Assembly (NCBI RefSeq): GCF_031453975.1
Contig: NZ_JAVDPW010000002.1
Coordinates: 310,001 to 374,000, forward strand
DNA from: Inquilinus ginsengisoli_A
Lineage (GTDB): Bacteria > Pseudomonadota > Alphaproteobacteria > DSM-16000 > Inquilinaceae
Direction: 5' to 3'
DNA length: 64,000 nucleotides
Every line of letters starts with the position of its first letter. The stretch's first letter is position 1. A program made the position numbers and the translations under genes. A model generated the notes under the pieces. The model was not told where the DNA came from and ran no database searches. It worked only from the letters and a program-made list of their open reading frames with translations. This document shows positions 16,095 through 25,368 of the stretch, piece by piece.

Positions 16095-17639
16095 TCAGCC
16101 CTGCCCGACCGGCAGCGCGACGAAGCGCAGGTCGGCACCGCTCTGGACCAGCAGCAGCACCGATTTGCGGCCGCCGTCGCGGGCCTCCTTCACCTTCTTG
16201 GCGACATCCGCCGGGTTGGCGACCTCGGCCTGGCCGACCTCGACGATGACGTCGCCGGCCTTCAGCCCCTTCTCGCCCGCCGGCGACCCGCCGGTGACGG
16301 CGGTGACGACCACGCCCTTCTGGTCGTCGGCCAGCGAGTACTGCTTCTTCAGCGCGTCGGTGATCGCCGACAAGGTCACGCCGAGCGCGTCGAGCGATTC
16401 CGGCTTGGTGGCCTCGCCCGGGCCGTCCGGCGTGTTCGACGCCAGCAGCCCGGATTCCTCGGCCGCCTCGAGATCGCCCAGCGTCACCGGCAGCTCCTTG
16501 CGCTGGCCCTTGCGCCAGACCACGACCGGGACCTGCTTGTCGACCGGGGTGTCGGCCACCACGCGCGGCAGGCGCCGGCTCTCGCCGATCGGCTTGCCGT
16601 CGAAGGTCAGGATGACGTCGCCGGTCTCGATGCCCGACTTCGCGGCCGGGCCGCCATCGGTGATGCCGGCGACCAGCGCGCCCTCGGCCTTCTCCAGGCC
16701 CAGGCTCTCGGCGATCTCCGGCGTCACCGACTGGATCCGCACGCCGAGCCAGCCGCGCTTGGTGCGGCCGAACTGGATGATCTGGTCGACCACGCCGCTG
16801 GCCAGCGCCGAGGGGATGGCGAAGCCGATGCCGACCGATCCGCCCGAGGGCGAGTAGATCGCGGTGTTGATGCCGATGACCTGGCCGTCCATGTTGAACA
16901 TGGGGCCGCCGGAATTGCCGCGGTTGATGGCGGCGTCGGTCTGCAGGAAGTCGTCATAGGGCCCGGCGTTGATCTCACGCGACCGGGCCGAGATGATGCC
17001 GGCCGTGACCGTGCCGCCGAGGCCGAACGGGTTGCCGATCGCCAGCACCCAGTCGCCGACCCGCATCTTGTCGCTGTCGCCGAAATCGACGAAGGGCAGC
17101 GGCTTCGCGCTCTCGACCTTGAGCACGGCGAGATCGGTCTTCTCGTCGCGGCCGATCAGCTTGGCGTCCAGGCTGGTGTTGTCGTGCAGGACGACGGTGA
17201 TCTGCTCGGCCCCCTCGATGACGTGGTAGTTGGTCACGATGAAGCCGTTGGCCCGGACGATGAAGCCGGAGCCGAGCGCGGTGGCGTTGTGCGGCGTCGG
17301 GCGCTCGCCCTGGCCCTGGCCGCCCTGGCCACGCCGGTTGAAGAAGTCGCGAAAGAACTCCTCGAACGGCGATCCCGGCGGGAACTGCGGCATTTCCGGC
17401 AGGTCGGCGCCGTCCTCGACCTTCTGCGTGGTCGAGATGTTGACCACGGTCGGCAGCAGCTTTTCGGCAAGGTCGGCGAAGCTGTCCGGCGCCGGCGCGG
17501 CGCGGGCGGCGGCGGCGAGGCCCAGCAGCATCGCCGCGGCGATCAGCACCGTCGCGGCCCAGCGCAACAGGGCGGTCTCATCCCTGGCACGGGCCAGGGC
17601 GATCGGGCCGGAAGGACGGCGGGCCATCGGTCTGCTCAC
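16095..17639 (-). CDS. degP: periplasmic DegP/HtrA serine protease
   Basis: A 514-residue protein: N-terminal signal anchor (about 27-48, rich in Ala/Leu), trypsin-like domain, two PDZ domains (about 285-375 and 410-505). The catalytic triad is His139 (TNYHVIEG), Asp169 (EKTDLAVLK) and Ser243 (RGNSGGP). A glycine/glutamine-rich LA-loop region (RRGQGGQGQGE) precedes the protease core. It degrades and chaperones misfolded envelope proteins. Start: GTG at 17639 with AGGAG seven bases upstream; an ATG four codons later is possible. It follows hflK-hflC on the same strand, separated by a strong hairpin. DegQ-type or MucD-type naming is an alternative. Confidence 0.95.
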   Translation of the reverse strand: MSRPMARRPSGPIALARARDETALLRWAATVLIAAAMLLGLAAAARAAPAPDSFADLAEKLLPTVVNISTTQKVEDGADLPEMPQFPPGSPFEEFFRDFFNRRGQGGQGQGERPTPHNATALGSGFIVRANGFIVTNYHVIEGAEQITVVLHDNTSLDAKLIGRDEKTDLAVLKVESAKPLPFVDFGDSDKMRVGDWVLAIGNPFGLGGTVTAGIISARSREINAGPYDDFLQTDAAINRGNSGGPMFNMDGQVIGINTAIYSPSGGSVGIGFAIPSALASGVVDQIIQFGRTKRGWLGVRIQSVTPEIAESLGLEKAEGALVAGITDGGPAAKSGIETGDVILTFDGKPIGESRRLPRVVADTPVDKQVPVVVWRKGQRKELPVTLGDLEAAEESGLLASNTPDGPGEATKPESLDALGVTLSAITDALKKQYSLADDQKGVVVTAVTGGSPAGEKGLKAGDVIVEVGQAEVANPADVAKKVKEARDGGRKSVLLLVQSGADLRFVALPVGQG

Positions 17640-17662
17640 GAAAGCTCTCCTCGCTCAAAGCA

Positions 17663-17693
17663 GGACGCCGGCCCCGTGCGGGGGCCGGCGTCC
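17663..17693 (-). terminator. strong hairpin between hflC and degP
   Basis: Thirteen-base stem GGACGCCGGCCCC (17663-17675) and GGGGCCGGCGTCC (17681-17693) with a five-base loop. On the minus strand it is followed by TGCTTTGAG, a weak U-run, so it is either a partial terminator or an RNA-processing/stability element that separates degP from hflKC. Confidence 0.6.
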
Positions 17694-17732
17694 GTCATCA
17701 TACACGCGATCGCGGCGGCATTGTGGGCCGCA

Positions 17733-18734
17733 TCAGCCCGGGCTGCCCGGCGCGGGCACGGGGGCCGGTGCGGGTGCCGGCGCCGGTTCCACCGGTGCGG
17801 GCGCGGGGGCCGCCGGAATCTCCGGCACCGCGCCTTGCGGCGTCGCCTGGGTCACCGCCGGCACCAGGCCGCGACCGGTGGCGTCGTTGAAGTACTTGAA
17901 GAAATCGCCCTTGGGCGACAGCACCAGAGTGGTGCCGGTCGACCCCAGCGCGTTCTGGTAGGCCTGCAGGCTGCGGTAGAAGGAGAAGAACTGCGGGTCG
18001 GCGCCATAGGCGGCGGCCTGCACCTTGATCGCCTCGGCGTCGCCCTGGCCGCGCAACTCCTGCGCCTTGCGCTCCGCCTCGGCCAGCAGCACGGTCACGT
18101 CGCGATCGGCGCGCGACCGGATCTGCAGCGAGTATTCCTGGCCCTGGGCGCGGTACTGCGCCGCCTCGCGCTCACGCTCCGAGGTCATGCGGTTGTAGAC
18201 CGACTGCACCGTGCCTTCCGGCACGTCGGCCCGCACGATGCGGACATCGACGATTTCGATGCCGAGCGGCTTGGCGTTGGCTTCGACGCTGTCGCGGATC
18301 GCCCGCATGATCGGCCCGCGCTGTTCCGACAGCACGTCGAGCTGGGTGTAGTTGCCCAGCACGTTGCGCAGTGCGTTGTTGACGAAGCTGTTGATTCGCG
18401 TGCCGGCGATGGTTTCGTTCCGCACCGACTGGAAGAACAGCAGCGGGTCGGCGATGCGGTAGCGGGCATAGCTGCCGACATCGAGGCGGCGCTGGTCGGA
18501 CAGGATGACCTGCTCGACCGGCGGATCGACGTCGAGCACGCGCTTCTCGTAGAGCTGGACGTTCTGGACCAGCGGCAGCTTGAACTTCAGTCCCGGCCCG
18601 GACTCGATCTTCACCACCTCGCCGAACTGCAGGACCAGGGCCTGCTCGTTCTGGTTGACGGTGTAAAGGGAGTCGGCCAGCACCAGGCCGATGACGACGA
18701 TCGCGGCGCCGAGGGCTGCGAGCTTGGCATTCAT
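17733..18734 (-). CDS. hflC: HflC, FtsH protease modulator
   Basis: A 333-residue SPFH/band-7 protein. One N-terminal transmembrane helix (about 5-23, LGAAIVVIGLVLADSLYTV) is followed by VNQNEQALVLQFGEVV, the conserved start of the SPFH domain, then a long helical region with ERKAQELRGQGDAEAIKVQAAAYG. HflK and HflC form a ring around FtsH in the inner membrane and modulate its proteolysis. Unusual here: the C-terminus is extended by a Pro/Ala-rich tail of about 40 residues. The gene starts one base after the hflK stop. Confidence 0.95.
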   Translation of the reverse strand: MNAKLAALGAAIVVIGLVLADSLYTVNQNEQALVLQFGEVVKIESGPGLKFKLPLVQNVQLYEKRVLDVDPPVEQVILSDQRRLDVGSYARYRIADPLLFFQSVRNETIAGTRINSFVNNALRNVLGNYTQLDVLSEQRGPIMRAIRDSVEANAKPLGIEIVDVRIVRADVPEGTVQSVYNRMTSEREREAAQYRAQGQEYSLQIRSRADRDVTVLLAEAERKAQELRGQGDAEAIKVQAAAYGADPQFFSFYRSLQAYQNALGSTGTTLVLSPKGDFFKYFNDATGRGLVPAVTQATPQGAVPEIPAAPAPAPVEPAPAPAPAPVPAPGSPG

Positions 18735-18735
18735 G

Positions 18736-19881
18736 TCACTGGCCCCCCTTCGCCGCGGCGGCCGGGGCCGGCCGGTTCATCAGCTCGTTCAGCGGCAGGT
18801 AGGGCAGAACCCCCTGCCCGCCGATGGCGTCGTCGATCAGGATCTTGTTCGAGCCCTTCAGCACGCTCTCCAGAGTCTCGAGGTAGAAGCGCTCGGCCGT
18901 GATCTCGGGCGCCAGCCGGTAGGATTGCAGCACCGAGGTGAAGCGCGCCGCGTCACCCTGCGCCTTCGCCACCACCTGCTCGCGATAGGCTTCCGCCTGC
19001 TGCGAGATCTGCTCCGCATGACCACGGGCGGTCGGAACCACGCCGTTGCGATAGGTCTCGGCGTCGTTGCGCAGCTGGTCCTGGTTCTGGCGCGCGCTCT
19101 GCACGTCGTCGAACGCGGCGATGACCTGCTGCGGCGGCGCCACCTTCTGCAGCTGCACCTGGTCGATCACCACGCCGGCGCCGGGCTGGCCGGTCGTGCC
19201 GTAGCTGTCGAGGGTGGCCTGCAGCAGCACGCGGGCTTCCTGCTCGATCTTGCCGCGGGCCTCGTTCAGCGCCGGCTGGATCTCGGTCCGCCCGATCACC
19301 TCACGCATCGCGCTCTCGGCCGCGACCTTCACGGTGGCGTCCGGGTTCTTGATGTTGAAGAGGTAGGCGACCGGGTCGGAGATGCGCCACAGCACGACGA
19401 AATCGATGTCGATGATGTTTTCGTCGTTGGTCAGCATCTGGCTCTCGTCCGGGATGTCCCGGGGGACAGCCCGTCCCTCGCCGCTGGAGAAGCCGATCTC
19501 GATGCGGTTCTGCGTCGTCACCGACGGCTTGGTCACCGTCTCGATCGGCGCCGGCAGGTGATAGCGCAGGCCGGGCTGCTCAGTGCGGACATAGGCGCCG
19601 AATCGCTGGACCACGCCGAGCTCGTCCGGCTGGACCCGGTAGATGCCGGTCAGCAGCCACCCGATGATGATCACGACGATCGCGATCAAAATGCCCCGGC
19701 CGCCGCCGAAGCCCTTGGGCATGACCTGCCGGAAGCGGTCCTGGCCGCGCCGGATCATGTCTTCGATATCGGCTTGGCTTGGCCCCCCGCCGCGTCCCCA
19801 GGGGTTCTGCCCGCCGCCTTGCGGTGGACCGCCCCACGGGCCACCGCCGCCGCCGCCACCCCCTTGATTACTCCACGGCAT
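18736..19881 (-). CDS. hflK: HflK, FtsH protease modulator
   Basis: A 381-residue SPFH protein. The ATG at 19881 begins MPWSNQGGGG, the classical Gly-rich HflK N-terminus. A transmembrane helix follows (ILIAIVVIIIGWLLTGIYRV, about 68-86), then QPDELGVVQRFGAY and the SPFH domain. The distal helix contains AYREQVVAKAQGDAARF. HflK pairs with HflC from the next gene. The 114-base gap to the divergent mrp gene probably holds the operon promoter; a TATAGC hexamer at its minus-strand side is suggestive only. Confidence 0.95.
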   Translation of the reverse strand: MPWSNQGGGGGGGGPWGGPPQGGGQNPWGRGGGPSQADIEDMIRRGQDRFRQVMPKGFGGGRGILIAIVVIIIGWLLTGIYRVQPDELGVVQRFGAYVRTEQPGLRYHLPAPIETVTKPSVTTQNRIEIGFSSGEGRAVPRDIPDESQMLTNDENIIDIDFVVLWRISDPVAYLFNIKNPDATVKVAAESAMREVIGRTEIQPALNEARGKIEQEARVLLQATLDSYGTTGQPGAGVVIDQVQLQKVAPPQQVIAAFDDVQSARQNQDQLRNDAETYRNGVVPTARGHAEQISQQAEAYREQVVAKAQGDAARFTSVLQSYRLAPEITAERFYLETLESVLKGSNKILIDDAIGGQGVLPYLPLNELMNRPAPAAAAKGGQ

Positions 19882-19995
19882 CCAGATCCCTTCCCCATCG
19901 ACCGCCCTGTCATCCTGGGCGCCGGATGCTATATCTCGGCGCGTCAGGCGACAAATGGAGCCTGTCATATTGGACAAAGGTCAGGAAGTTCAACC

Positions 19996-21156
19996 ATGGC
20001 GACTGGGCGCATCACAGTGACCGAGGCCGCGGTGCTCGACGCGCTGCGCGGGGTTCGGGACGAGGAGCGCGGCGGCGACCTCGTCGCCCTCGGCATGATC
20101 ACCGGCGTGACGCTGCGCGACGGCCACGTTCTGTTCTCGGTCGAGGTCGACCCCAAGCGCGGCCCGACGCTGGAGCCGCTGCGCCAGGCCGCGGAACGGG
20201 CCGTGGCGGCGCTGCCGGGCGTCCTGTCCGTCACCGCCGTGCTGACGGCGCATCGCGGCATGGGCCAGGGTGCGGCCCCGGCTGCGGCGCCTGCCTCTGG
20301 GCACGCCGGGCATGCCCATCCGCCGGCCGCGCCCGGCGGGGCGCAGAGCCGCAAGCTGCCGGTCACCGGCGTCGGCGCCATCATCGCCGTCGCCTCGGGC
20401 AAGGGCGGCGTCGGCAAGTCGACCACTGCCGTCAACCTCGCCCTCGGCCTGTCCGCCAACGGGCTGAAGGTCGGGCTGCTGGACGCCGACATCTACGGCC
20501 CGTCGGTGCCGCGGATGACCGGCATCACAGGCAAGCCGGCCTCGCCCGACGGCAAGACCATGGACCCGAAAGAGAATTTCGGGCTGAAGGTGATGTCGAT
20601 CGGCTTCCTGATCGACGAGGAGACGCCGATGATCTGGCGCGGCCCGATGGTGCAGTCGGCGCTGTCGCAGATGCTGCGCGACGTCAACTGGGGCACGCTC
20701 GACGTGCTGGTGGTCGACATGCCGCCCGGCACCGGCGACGCCCAGCTGACCATGGCGCAGCAGGTGCCGCTGGCCGGCGCCGTGATCGTCTCGACGCCGC
20801 AGGACATTGCCCTGCTGGACGCCCGCAAGGGCCTGAACATGTTCCGCAAGGTCGACGTCCCGGTGCTCGGGATCATCGAGAACATGAGCTATTTCTGCTG
20901 CCCGAACTGCGGCCACCGCTCCGACATCTTCGGCCATGGCGGCGCCCGCGCCGAGGCGGAGCGGCTGGGTTGCGACTTCCTGGGCGAGATCCCGCTCGAC
21001 ATCGCCATCCGCGAGACTTCGGACACCGGGCACCCTATCGTGGTCTCGGCGCCGGACGGCGCCCATGCCGAGGCCTATCGCGCCATCGCCGCCCGGGTCT
21101 GGGACAAGGTCCAGGCCGGCTCCGGCCACGCCGCGCCGCGCATCGTCATCGAGTGA
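19996..21156 (+). CDS. apbC: Mrp/ApbC/NBP35 family P-loop ATPase, Fe-S cluster carrier
   Basis: A 386-residue protein. The N-terminal MIP18-like domain (DUF59, about 1-85) is followed by an Ala/His/Pro-rich linker, then the Mrp ATPase. The deviant Walker A is ASGKGGVGKSTTAVNLA. It also has LLDADIYGPSVPRM and VVDMPPGTGDAQLTMAQ. The paired cysteines are in MSYFCCPNCGHRSDIFGHGG (C-x-x-C, dimer-bridging Fe-S site). It loads Fe-S clusters onto apoproteins. A His-rich linker (HAGHAHPP) is a minor oddity. Divergent from hflK. Confidence 0.95.
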   Translation: MATGRITVTEAAVLDALRGVRDEERGGDLVALGMITGVTLRDGHVLFSVEVDPKRGPTLEPLRQAAERAVAALPGVLSVTAVLTAHRGMGQGAAPAAAPASGHAGHAHPPAAPGGAQSRKLPVTGVGAIIAVASGKGGVGKSTTAVNLALGLSANGLKVGLLDADIYGPSVPRMTGITGKPASPDGKTMDPKENFGLKVMSIGFLIDEETPMIWRGPMVQSALSQMLRDVNWGTLDVLVVDMPPGTGDAQLTMAQQVPLAGAVIVSTPQDIALLDARKGLNMFRKVDVPVLGIIENMSYFCCPNCGHRSDIFGHGGARAEAERLGCDFLGEIPLDIAIRETSDTGHPIVVSAPDGAHAEAYRAIAARVWDKVQAGSGHAAPRIVIE

Positions 21157-21258
21157 CCGGCCACTGCGTCACCTCGTCGCCACAAATCGATCCGATAAGA
21201 AGGAAAATTGAGTGGCGCCCGGGCATGACCGGGCGCCATCCGACGGAGTCACAGATTG

Positions 21259-21591
21259 ATGGCGCGTACCTGCCGGATCGCTGTCCTCGCCGCCCTCGCC
21301 GCGAGTTTTGCGGCCGGGGCCGCGGCGCAGGCATTGCCGGATTCGGTCCAGGTCCAGAACCGGCGGGCCAGCGCGATCGAGGATCTTCGCCTCTCGCCCG
21401 ATTTCGAAAGCTCCTGGGGCTACAACCGGCTGCGGTCGACGCCGCTGCCGCCCGGCGAAACCGCCCGGATCCCGACCGACGACCTGCGCGGCGGCTGCTA
21501 TTTCGACGTGAAGGTGCGTGCGCATGACGGCGCCGAGGCGGAGTATTGGAGCCTCAACCTGTGCAGCCAGCCGGTGATCGACCTGGATTGA
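21259..21591 (+). CDS. hypothetical secreted protein, about 110 aa
   Basis: A short exported protein. The signal peptide ends near AAAQALPDSV (about 1-24). The mature domain is of about 85 residues, with two cysteines (GGCYFDVKV and LNLCSQPV) likely paired, and a motif RIPTDDLRGGCYFDVKV. A similar pattern (interaction with RGGCYxDLKV) is seen in small periplasmic proteins of unknown role. A TTG one codon upstream is an alternative start. It is free-standing between mrp and the subtilase. Confidence 0.6.
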   Translation: MARTCRIAVLAALAASFAAGAAAQALPDSVQVQNRRASAIEDLRLSPDFESSWGYNRLRSTPLPPGETARIPTDDLRGGCYFDVKVRAHDGAEAEYWSLNLCSQPVIDLD

Positions 21592-21694
21592 TCGGTGGCC
21601 TGGTCGCCCGCCGAATCTGCTCGACCTGACCGCAGAACAGCCTCAATTTTCCTGGTCACTAGAGGCTGCTCATTTCAGATCGGGATATTTCATC

Positions 21695-24322
21695 ATGGCC
21701 GCACCGACCGATCCGCTCTACGCCCAGCAATGGCACCTCACCGGCCCCTGGGGGATCAATCTCGGAAATATCTGGGACGAGTTCACCGGCGACGGGGTGG
21801 TGGTGGCGGTCCATGACCAGGGCATCGATTTCAGCCATCCCGACCTGAACGACAACATCGACACCGCGCACAGCTTCAACGCCTATACCGGCGGCGCGGG
21901 CGGTGCGCCGCAGACCAGTGACGACAACCACGGCACCTCGGTCGCCGGCATCATCGCGGCCGAGCGCAACGGCGTCGGCGTGGTCGGCATCGCCTATGAC
22001 GCGACGCTGCTCTCTTATTACGATCCGCTGTTCTTCGACACACTGCGGACGGCGGTGGTCGCAGCACGGAACCATGCCGCCGCGGACGCCGACGTCCTCA
22101 GCAACAGCTGGGGCTACGGCAACGCCTTCTACGACGACCCGAACTCGGCCTTCCTCGACAATTTCGCGGATGCCGGATTCGCCGCCGCCGGGACCGCGAC
22201 TCTGAACGCCGCGGCCAACGGCCGCGACGGGCTGGGCACGGTCATCGTCCAGTCCGCCGGCAACACCCGGGACTACGGCGACGACACCAACCTGCACAGC
22301 TTCAGTGCCAACCGCTGGACCATCGCCGTCGGGGCGACCAACCAGGATGGCACCCTGTCCTCCTACTCCACGCCGGGCGCCAGCATCCTGGTCGGGGCAC
22401 CGGGCAGCCCGATCTCGGGCACCATCGTCACCACCGACCGGGTCGGCAGCGCCGGCTACGCCGCCGGGGACTACACCACCAGCTTCAACGGCACCTCGGC
22501 CGCCGCGCCGATGATCTCGGGTGTTGCCGCCCTGATGCTGCAGGCCAATCCGCATCTCGGCTGGCGTGATGTGCAGGAGATCCTGGCCTATTCCGCCCGC
22601 ACCGCCCCGGCCGCCGCCGGCGACCAGACCAACGGCGCGACCAACTGGAACGGCGGCGGCCTGACGGTCAACCACGACATCGGTTTCGGCCTGGTCGATG
22701 CCCATGCCGCGGTGCGCCTGGCCGAGAGCTGGACCGGCACCGCCCACACCAGCGCCAACGAGGTCCACGTCTCCGCCTCGGCGTCGCCAAGCCTCGCCAT
22801 TCCCGACGGCAATGCGACCGGCGTGACCACCACCCTGGCGATCGGCACCGGCATCGAGATCGACCATGTCGAGGTGACGCTGAACCTCAGCCACACCTGG
22901 ATCGGCGACCTGCAGATCGTGCTGACCTCGCCGGACGGGACGCACAGCACCCTGCTGAACCGTCCCGGCCTGAGCAACCAGACCGGCGCCACCGACGGGT
23001 CGAACCAGGACGACATCGCCTTCACCTTCGGCACCATCCAGGATTGGGGCGAGAGCGGCCAGGGCACCTGGTCGCTGACCATCCGCGACCTCACGGCCGG
23101 CGACACCGGTACCCTGAATTCCTGGAGCCTCCACCTGTATGGCGACGCCGCCAGCCCGAACGACACCTATGTCTACACCGATGAGTTCGCCACTATCGGG
23201 ACCGCGGCCGGGCGCCAGACCCTGGCCGATTCCGGCGGCACCGACACGATCAACGGTGCCGCCCTGACCGGCATCGCCCTGTTCGACCTGTATCACAGCT
23301 TCGCCACCGTCGCCGGCCGGCAGGTGACCTTCACGGCTGGAACCGTCATCGAGCACGCCATCGGCGGCGACGCCAACGACAAGATCCTGGGCACCAACGG
23401 CGACAACCACCTCAGCGGTGGGCGCGGCGCCGACATCCTGATGGGCCGCGGCGGGGCGGACGTGCTCGATGGCGGCGCCGGGATCGACGTCGCCTACTAC
23501 AACGAATCATCGGTCGGCGTGACCGTCGACCTTGGCCGGGGCACCGGGTCGGGCGGCAACGCCCAGGGTGACGTGCTGATCGCCATCGAGGCCGTCGTCG
23601 GCTCGCTGGGCAATGATTCCCTGATCGGCACGACCGGCGCCAACGCGCTGTGGGGCCAGGCCGGGAACGACCTGCTCAGCGCCGGCGCCGGCAACGATGT
23701 CGTCTCGGGCGAGGACGGCAACGACCAGGTGCGGGGCGATCCCGGCAGCGACCAGCTGTCCGGGGGCAACGGCAACGATTCCGTGCTCTATTCCAACAGC
23801 ACCGTGGGCGTCTCGGTCAATCTCGCCACCAACACTGCCAGCGGCGGCGACGCCCAGGGCGACCGGCTGTCCGGCTTCGAGAACGCGGTCGGCTCCGCCT
23901 TCGCGGACACGCTGACCGGCGACGGCCAGACCAACATCTTCTATGGCGGCCAGGGGAACGACGCGCTCACGGGCGGCGGCGGGCGGGACCATCTGCAGGG
24001 TGATGCCGGGGCTGACCGCTTCGTCTATCTCGCCACGGCCGACAGCACGGTGGGTGCCGGCGCCGACAAGATCCTGGACTTCAGCCACGCCCAGGGCGAC
24101 CGGATCGACGTCGCAGCCATCGACGCCAATGCCGCCGTCGCCGGTGACCAGGCCTTCGCCTTCATCGGCGCGGCCCTGTTCAGCGCCGCCGGGCAACTGC
24201 ATTTCGTGGTGGCGGGGGTGCAGACCCTGGTCGAGGCGGATGTGAATGGCGACGGCCAGGCCGATCTGCAGATCGCGCTGGTCGGCGCCATCGCCCTGGT
24301 CGCCGCCGATTTCGTGCTGTGA
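21695..24322 (+). CDS. secreted subtilase with P/homoB domain and RTX repeats
   Basis: An 875-residue protein without a signal peptide. Residues 1-345: S8 protease domain with Asp41 (HDQGIDFSHPDL), His79 (DDNHGTSVAG), oxyanion Asn190 (QSAGN) and Ser268 (FNGTSAAAPMISG). About 350-480: proprotein-convertase P domain (SHTWIGDLQIVLTSPDGT). About 560-790: RTX nonapeptides (GGxGxD) arranged in two longer modules, each starting Y-x-x-S-x-x-G-V-x-V. The end is a serralysin-type C-terminal domain finishing AADFVL, a typical type I secretion signal. Calcium outside the cell would fold the repeats. No type I exporter is encoded in the window. The next gene is ssrA. Confidence 0.92.
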   Translation: MAAPTDPLYAQQWHLTGPWGINLGNIWDEFTGDGVVVAVHDQGIDFSHPDLNDNIDTAHSFNAYTGGAGGAPQTSDDNHGTSVAGIIAAERNGVGVVGIAYDATLLSYYDPLFFDTLRTAVVAARNHAAADADVLSNSWGYGNAFYDDPNSAFLDNFADAGFAAAGTATLNAAANGRDGLGTVIVQSAGNTRDYGDDTNLHSFSANRWTIAVGATNQDGTLSSYSTPGASILVGAPGSPISGTIVTTDRVGSAGYAAGDYTTSFNGTSAAAPMISGVAALMLQANPHLGWRDVQEILAYSARTAPAAAGDQTNGATNWNGGGLTVNHDIGFGLVDAHAAVRLAESWTGTAHTSANEVHVSASASPSLAIPDGNATGVTTTLAIGTGIEIDHVEVTLNLSHTWIGDLQIVLTSPDGTHSTLLNRPGLSNQTGATDGSNQDDIAFTFGTIQDWGESGQGTWSLTIRDLTAGDTGTLNSWSLHLYGDAASPNDTYVYTDEFATIGTAAGRQTLADSGGTDTINGAALTGIALFDLYHSFATVAGRQVTFTAGTVIEHAIGGDANDKILGTNGDNHLSGGRGADILMGRGGADVLDGGAGIDVAYYNESSVGVTVDLGRGTGSGGNAQGDVLIAIEAVVGSLGNDSLIGTTGANALWGQAGNDLLSAGAGNDVVSGEDGNDQVRGDPGSDQLSGGNGNDSVLYSNSTVGVSVNLATNTASGGDAQGDRLSGFENAVGSAFADTLTGDGQTNIFYGGQGNDALTGGGGRDHLQGDAGADRFVYLATADSTVGAGADKILDFSHAQGDRIDVAAIDANAAVAGDQAFAFIGAALFSAAGQLHFVVAGVQTLVEADVNGDGQADLQIALVGAIALVAADFVL

Positions 24323-24368
24323 TGGGGTTCAACCCTTCCATCCGGGGCGGCTTGCCACTACATTAGAA

Positions 24369-24690
24369 GGGTCGGGCAACCGACTATGATGATAAACGCC
24401 TTTTGGAATAGACGCAGCGGACCCGGGGGCGGTACCCGGCGCCTCCACCAAATCTCCGGTGTTGGACGGAGCATGGGGGCGAAATAGGATCGACGCGTGT
24501 AGTAAAGGAAAGGTTTTCGTCCGGCATGGTTCCGCCGTTATCGGGCCATCGCAATAGTTGCCAACGACAACTTTGCTGAGGTTCGCGCGGCCGCGTAAGC
24601 GGCTTAGCGTCCTCTACTAAATCCCTCGGCGGTTAGCCCCGTCGAGGTGGGGCTTGGGGCACCCAGCAACAGAACGCCCCACTTTCCCTC
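24369..24690 (+). ncRNA. ssrA: tmRNA, circularly permuted two-piece form
   Basis: Acceptor half first: it runs from about 24369 (hairpin GTCGG-GCAA-CCGAC) to a T-arm-like CCGGG...CCCGG and a CCA at 24448-24450. A 24-base spacer (24451-24474) follows, then the coding half from GGGGGCG at 24475. GGGGGCG (24475-24481) pairs with CGCCTCC (24440-24446), including a G3-U70 wobble, the alanine identity signal. GAAATAGGATCGACG is the conserved tmRNA 5' block. The tag frame is at 24560-24598. This order is the alphaproteobacterial permuted arrangement, in which the spacer is cut out to leave two RNAs. The outer ends are approximate; a stem GTGGGGC/GCCCCAC (24647-24682) followed by TTT may mark the 3' end. 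Confidence 0.92.
24560..24598 (+). other. tmRNA proteolysis-tag reading frame
   Basis: After the upstream element AATAGTT, the resume codon GCC starts the encoded peptide ANDNFAEVRAAA, then TAA. With the alanine carried by tmRNA itself, the tag on stalled proteins would be AANDNFAEVRAAA. The AANDNFAE start is the known alphaproteobacterial, SspB-recognised part. The end is AAA, where the Caulobacter tag has VAA. Confidence 0.9.
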
Positions 24691-24788
24691 CCCAAACGCG
24701 CCTCCTTCCGCCGAAGAATGTCGGATCGGACGGGGTTCCCGCATTCGTCTCCCTTTTCAACCCGCCGGGCCCGGTCTAGTGTGGCCGG

Positions 24789-25337
24789 ATGGACGACGAA
24801 CTTCGATACGACCGCATGGTCGAATCCGCCCTGCGGGGCGTGGTCAGGGAAGCTTTGACCCAGGCGGGCGAAACAGGCCTGCCGGGCGAGCACCATTTCT
24901 ACCTGACCTTCATGACAAATCATCGCGGGGTCGCGATCCCCGAGTATCTCAGGCAGAAGTACCCGCAGGAGATGACCATCGTCCTGCAGCACCAGTTCTT
25001 CGGGCTGGAGGTGTGCGAGGACCGGTTCTCGGTCTCGCTCAGCTTCTCCAGCAAGACCGAACGGCTGGTGATTCCGCTGGCGGCGATCACCACCTTCGCC
25101 GACCCGTCGGTCAACTTCGCCCTGCAGTTCCAATCCGCCAAGGAGGATGGGGCCGAGGACGAGGCGGAGGATGGCGAGGCTGCGGCCGAGGACGGCGCCG
25201 AGACGCCGCGGGCCGAGACTCCCCGCAACGACGCCGGCGGCAACGTGGTCCAGGGCCCGACCGGCCGCGGCCAGACCGAGAGCACGCCGGCCGAGGGCGG
25301 CAAGGTCGTGACGCTGGACGCCTTCCGCAAGAAGTAG
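24789..25337 (+). CDS. sspB: ClpXP adaptor protein SspB (alpha type)
   Basis: A 182-residue protein. The N-terminal 110 residues are the SspB fold: LRYDRMVESALRGVVREAL, then GLPGEHHFYLTFMT, YPQEMTIVLQHQFFGLEV and ADPSVNFALQFQ. A long acidic, disordered linker (about 118-165) leads to a C-terminal basic tail VVTLDAFRKK, the expected ClpX-docking peptide. SspB binds ssrA-tagged proteins and delivers them to ClpXP. It lies about 100 bases downstream of ssrA on the same strand, so tag and adaptor are genomic neighbours. Identification is firm from fold motifs and context. Confidence 0.93.
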   Translation: MDDELRYDRMVESALRGVVREALTQAGETGLPGEHHFYLTFMTNHRGVAIPEYLRQKYPQEMTIVLQHQFFGLEVCEDRFSVSLSFSSKTERLVIPLAAITTFADPSVNFALQFQSAKEDGAEDEAEDGEAAAEDGAETPRAETPRNDAGGNVVQGPTGRGQTESTPAEGGKVVTLDAFRKK

Positions 25338-25368
25338 CGGTCGCTCTCACAATAGGGTCCAGCTTGCC

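Noticed and set aside
18691..19995. Upstream extension of the Mrp frame
   Set aside because: Runs antisense through hflK; Mrp homology begins at 19996.
21659..23410. 583-residue minus-strand frame over the subtilase
   Set aside because: Shadow of the protease and RTX reading frame.
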